From assembly GCA_934395135.1 (NCBI GenBank), contig CAKRRK010000027.1, positions 1-16,827 on the forward strand: DNA of 16,827 nt, written 5' to 3'. This DNA is from an uncultured Eubacteriales bacterium. Its GTDB lineage: Bacteria; Bacillota; Clostridia; Oscillospirales; Butyricicoccaceae. The position numbers and the translations under genes were made by a program. Position 1 is the stretch's first letter. Every line of letters starts with the position of its first letter. Under the pieces are notes generated by a model, which saw only the letters and a list, made by a program, of their open reading frames with translations, was not told where the DNA came from and ran no database searches. Shown piece by piece: positions 14,927 to 16,827 of this stretch.

Positions 14927-16237
14927 ATGAACAAACATCTTATTGATACCGCTGATATCCTGCTTCCCAACAAGCAGGTAGATATGGAAACCTGGTCGGT
15001 GATTGCCTGCGATCAGTTTACCTCACAACCGGAATATTGGGAAGAAACGGAGCACATTGTTTCTGAAGCGCCTTCCACGCTGCGTCTGACGCTCCCGGAA
15101 ATTTATCTCAACGCCAAAGACGCTCCCCAGCGAATCGAGCAAATTCACCAAACAATGCAGCAATATTTGAACGATGGTATTTTTTCTCCGGTACAAAATG
15201 GATTTGTGCTGGTAAAACGCACCATAGGCAAACAAAGCAGACTTGGGCTGGTGGCCGCTGTGGACTTGGAAGACTATGCATATACTGAAAACACCCCTTG
15301 TCTTATCCGCCCTACGGAAAAAACTGTAGTAGAACGCATCCCGCCCCGGCTGAAAGTGCGGGAAAACGCTGCGCTGGAATTGCCGCATATTATGTTGCTG
15401 ATTGATGACCCTTCCTGTTCCATCATTGAACCGCTTTTTAAAGATCCAAGCCGATTCCACCCTCTATACGATACCGATTTAATGCAGGGCGGCGGCCATA
15501 TCACCGGCTATTTTATCCCAAAAGGTCCGGATACTGAGAAAATTCAATCTTCCTTTGACAACTTGTTGGATGAAAATGCTTTTTCCCAAAAATATGCTTT
15601 GTCCCAAAAAGCTCCCCTTCTTGCCTTTGCTGTTGGTGACGGAAATCACTCTATGGCAACCGCCAAAGCGCATTGGGAAACAATAAAACGCACTCTCTCT
15701 GAGACGGAGCAGCGCTGTCATCCTGCACGGTTTGCATTGGTAGAAATTGTAAACATTCATGACAACAGTTTGATCATAGAACCAATTCACCGAGTTCTAT
15801 TCTCCGTTGAGGTTGCCGAAGTTTGGAATGCAGCCCGCGCCTTTTTTGCGAAAGCCGGCGGAGAATTTTTCCTTTCCCATTGCCCTCCGACGGAACCTGA
15901 TATCCTGTCCTATCCTTACTTCAGCGAACAGCGCGCTGGATGGGCTTGTATTCGAGGCTCCAAATGGAACTTCCCCCTCGCTGCACTGCAAGCGTTTCTT
16001 GATGCTTATCTTGCGGTGCATCCTGCCGCGTCCATCGATTATATTCATGGGGCAGACGTTACAAAATCCTTGGCACAACAAGCAGGTAATCTGGGGTTTA
16101 TTTTGCCGGATATCTCCAAAAATCAGTTGTTTAAAGGCGTGATAACGGACGGCGTTCTTCCCCGTAAAACTTTTTCTATGGGGCATGCCTGTGAAAAACG
16201 TTACTATATGGAAGCGAGAAAAATTATCGCATCTTAA
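14927..16237 (+). CDS. DUF1015 family protein
   Basis: 436 residues, soluble, no signal peptide. Characteristic blocks: WSVIACDQFTSQPEYWEE (23-40), GLVAAVDLEDY (107-117), IRPTEKTVVERIPPRLKVRE (127-146) and VGDGNHSMATAKAHWE (236-251). The DGNHS block resembles the DGxHR-type motif of ParB/sulfiredoxin-fold proteins, some of which bind or hydrolyse nucleotides. That likeness is by eye. The family is widespread in Clostridia and often sits near serine genes, but none is seen here. RBS GGAGG lies 7 nt before the ATG. The molecular function cannot be stated from this sequence. The zinc-ribbon gene follows by 65 bp. Confidence 0.9.
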   Translation: MNKHLIDTADILLPNKQVDMETWSVIACDQFTSQPEYWEETEHIVSEAPSTLRLTLPEIYLNAKDAPQRIEQIHQTMQQYLNDGIFSPVQNGFVLVKRTIGKQSRLGLVAAVDLEDYAYTENTPCLIRPTEKTVVERIPPRLKVRENAALELPHIMLLIDDPSCSIIEPLFKDPSRFHPLYDTDLMQGGGHITGYFIPKGPDTEKIQSSFDNLLDENAFSQKYALSQKAPLLAFAVGDGNHSMATAKAHWETIKRTLSETEQRCHPARFALVEIVNIHDNSLIIEPIHRVLFSVEVAEVWNAARAFFAKAGGEFFLSHCPPTEPDILSYPYFSEQRAGWACIRGSKWNFPLAALQAFLDAYLAVHPAASIDYIHGADVTKSLAQQAGNLGFILPDISKNQLFKGVITDGVLPRKTFSMGHACEKRYYMEARKIIAS

Positions 16238-16286
16238 ACTTCCGAAATTTTTGTCGTGGTTTTTCTATTGTTTCTATTTTGCTTTC

Positions 16287-16296
16287 AGGAGGTGAT
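16287..16296 (+). promoter_or_regulatory. very strong RBS of the zinc-ribbon gene
   Basis: AGGAGGTGAT is a full-length match to the 16S anti-Shine-Dalgarno, 6 nt before the ATG at 16303. It decides the start over an upstream in-frame start at 16279 and suggests high translation of this small protein. Confidence 0.85.
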
Positions 16297-16302
16297 AACA
16301 TC

Positions 16303-16503
16303 ATGAGACTCTGTATTCGGTGCGGCGCTGAAATGAAAGAGGGCTGCGCCATCAAAGTAGAAGGCGCAGGCTATGGAATTATAATGTCCACTGCGGAAAA
16401 CAAGGTATTCCAGGGCCGTATGGGAAAGCCAAAGGTTGCAATTTGTCCAAACTGCGGCGAGGTTTCCATTTATGTAGAAGATGTGTCAAAATTGGCACTT
16501 TAA
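16303..16503 (+). CDS. small double-CxxC (zinc-ribbon-like) protein
   Basis: 66 residues. Two CxxC knuckles, CIRC (4-7) and CPNC (48-51), could bind one zinc ion. Between them is a basic, Gly-rich stretch with a third-type Cys15 and VFQGRMGKPKVAICP. Proteins like this are usually annotated in Clostridia as hypothetical or nucleic-acid-binding zinc ribbon. The exact partner is unknown. It has a near-perfect RBS and follows the DUF1015 gene by 65 bp without a visible terminator between, so the two may share a transcript. A strong hairpin terminator follows. Confidence 0.82.
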   Translation: MRLCIRCGAEMKEGCAIKVEGAGYGIIMSTAENKVFQGRMGKPKVAICPNCGEVSIYVEDVSKLAL

Positions 16504-16570
16504 TTTTTTTATTCCACATGCTATTTTTTCTCTTATGCTGCGGCCAAAATTATATTCGATATCCCCTCGC

Positions 16571-16610
16571 AAACAGCCGTTTCAGGCGATAGTCTGAAAC
16601 GGCTGTTTTT
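16571..16610. terminator. terminator after the zinc-ribbon gene
   Basis: 15-bp perfect inverted repeat AAACAGCCGTTTCAG (16571-16585) / CTGAAACGGCTGTTT (16594-16608), 8-nt loop, with T continuing to 16610. The T run is best on the plus strand. It may also stop transcripts of the converging gene at 16736-16827. Confidence 0.9.
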
Positions 16611-16672
16611 ATCCCAAGCAATAATATTCTTTCCACATCCAACAGTGCGCTCTCTCTTTGTGGTTTTGCAAA

Positions 16673-16712
16673 GACAGACCGTACTGCAATTCCATTGCAG
16701 GTACGGCCTGTC
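16673..16712. terminator. long hairpin just beyond the end of the rhodanese-domain gene
   Basis: GACAGACCGTAC (16673-16684) pairs with GTACGGCCTGTC (16701-16712) with one G-T wobble, and TGCAAT (16685-16690) with ATTGCA (16694-16699), leaving a TCC loop and one bulged base. On the minus strand it lies 23 bp after the stop codon at 16736 but is followed by only three T. It may be a weak terminator or a 3'-end stabiliser. Confidence 0.55.
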
Positions 16713-16735
16713 AATAAAGAGAAGAAAAGGAATCC

Positions 16736-16827
16736 TTAAGGCAGCATCCACTGACTGTAAGTGGTATAACCACCGGACAAATCTATGGCATGAAACCCGT
16801 TTTGAATTAAAATGCGGCAGGCCACAT
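16736..16827 (-). CDS. C-terminal end of a rhodanese-domain protein (cut by window edge)
   Basis: Only the last 29 residues and the TAA stop are in the window. They read VACRILIQNGFHAIDLSGGY and then TTYSQWMLP. The A-R-I-L-x-Q-N-G-F-x-x-x-x-x-L-S-G-G-Y pattern is the typical end of a rhodanese domain, often found at the C terminus of CoA-disulfide-reductase-like FAD proteins or in single-domain sulfurtransferases. The rhodanese cysteine loop would lie outside the window, so catalytic competence and architecture cannot be judged. It converges on the zinc-ribbon gene, with two hairpins between. Confidence 0.7.
   Translation of the reverse strand, partial: VACRILIQNGFHAIDLSGGYTTYSQWMLP

Noticed and set aside
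16533..16751. 72-codon minus-strand open frame at the right end
   Set aside because: It spans two hairpins and overlaps the end of the rhodanese-domain frame, which has a clear family signature.
1..16827. CRISPR arrays, insertion sequences, tRNA or rRNA genes, phage genes
   Set aside because: No direct-repeat arrays, transposase motifs, tRNA cloverleaf or rRNA sequences were seen on either strand; the gene set is ordinary chromosomal metabolism.

Overview
The window looks like chromosomal DNA from a spore-forming-lineage Firmicute, most likely a Clostridia/Oscillospiraceae-type gut anaerobe. Reasons: moderate GC, strong AGGAGG-type ribosome binding sites, TTGACA-N17-TATNAT promoters, a SpoIID-domain protein next to queA, an L-box and T-box leader style typical of Firmicutes, and DUF1015 and zinc-ribbon genes common in Clostridia. 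This placement is inferred from content, not from a database search. No CRISPR array, insertion sequence, tRNA or rRNA gene was seen.

Layout. (1) Positions 1-2037, minus strand: a SpoIID/LytB-domain secreted protein followed 34 bp later by the start of queA (cut by the window edge). (2) 2062-5273, plus strand: a strong promoter, a lysine riboswitch with a readable terminator/antiterminator switch, then asd-dapA-dapB, the upper lysine/diaminopimelate pathway, ending in a bidirectional terminator. (3) 5282-6688, minus: an AGCS sodium:alanine/glycine-type symporter. (4) 6793-7829, minus: ornithine carbamoyltransferase with its own terminator. (5) 7911-11504, plus: a T-box leader whose specifier reads UAC (tyrosine), then a sodium:solute symporter and an AMP-forming acyl/aryl-CoA ligase, closed by a terminator. 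(6) 11629-13584, plus: a second lysine riboswitch in front of an NhaC-family transporter that fits the LysW type of lysine importer, then a terminator. (7) 13691-16503, plus: a geranylgeranyl-reductase-family flavoprotein, a DUF1015 protein with its own promoter and a 66-residue double-CxxC protein. (8) 16736-16827, minus: the C-terminal end of a rhodanese-domain protein.

How it works together. Much of the window is amino-acid supply under RNA control. Two lysine riboswitches about 9.6 kb apart put lysine synthesis (asd-dapA-dapB) and presumed lysine uptake (NhaC/LysW) under the same ligand. Between them a tyrosine T-box controls a symporter plus CoA-ligase pair. The most interesting reading is that this pair takes up and activates an aromatic acid, for example 4-hydroxyphenylacetate, that can be turned into tyrosine when charged tRNA-Tyr runs low. 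That is a hypothesis. The T-box promoter also overlaps, in opposite orientation, an equally good promoter for the ornithine carbamoyltransferase gene, so the two are probably mutually exclusive.
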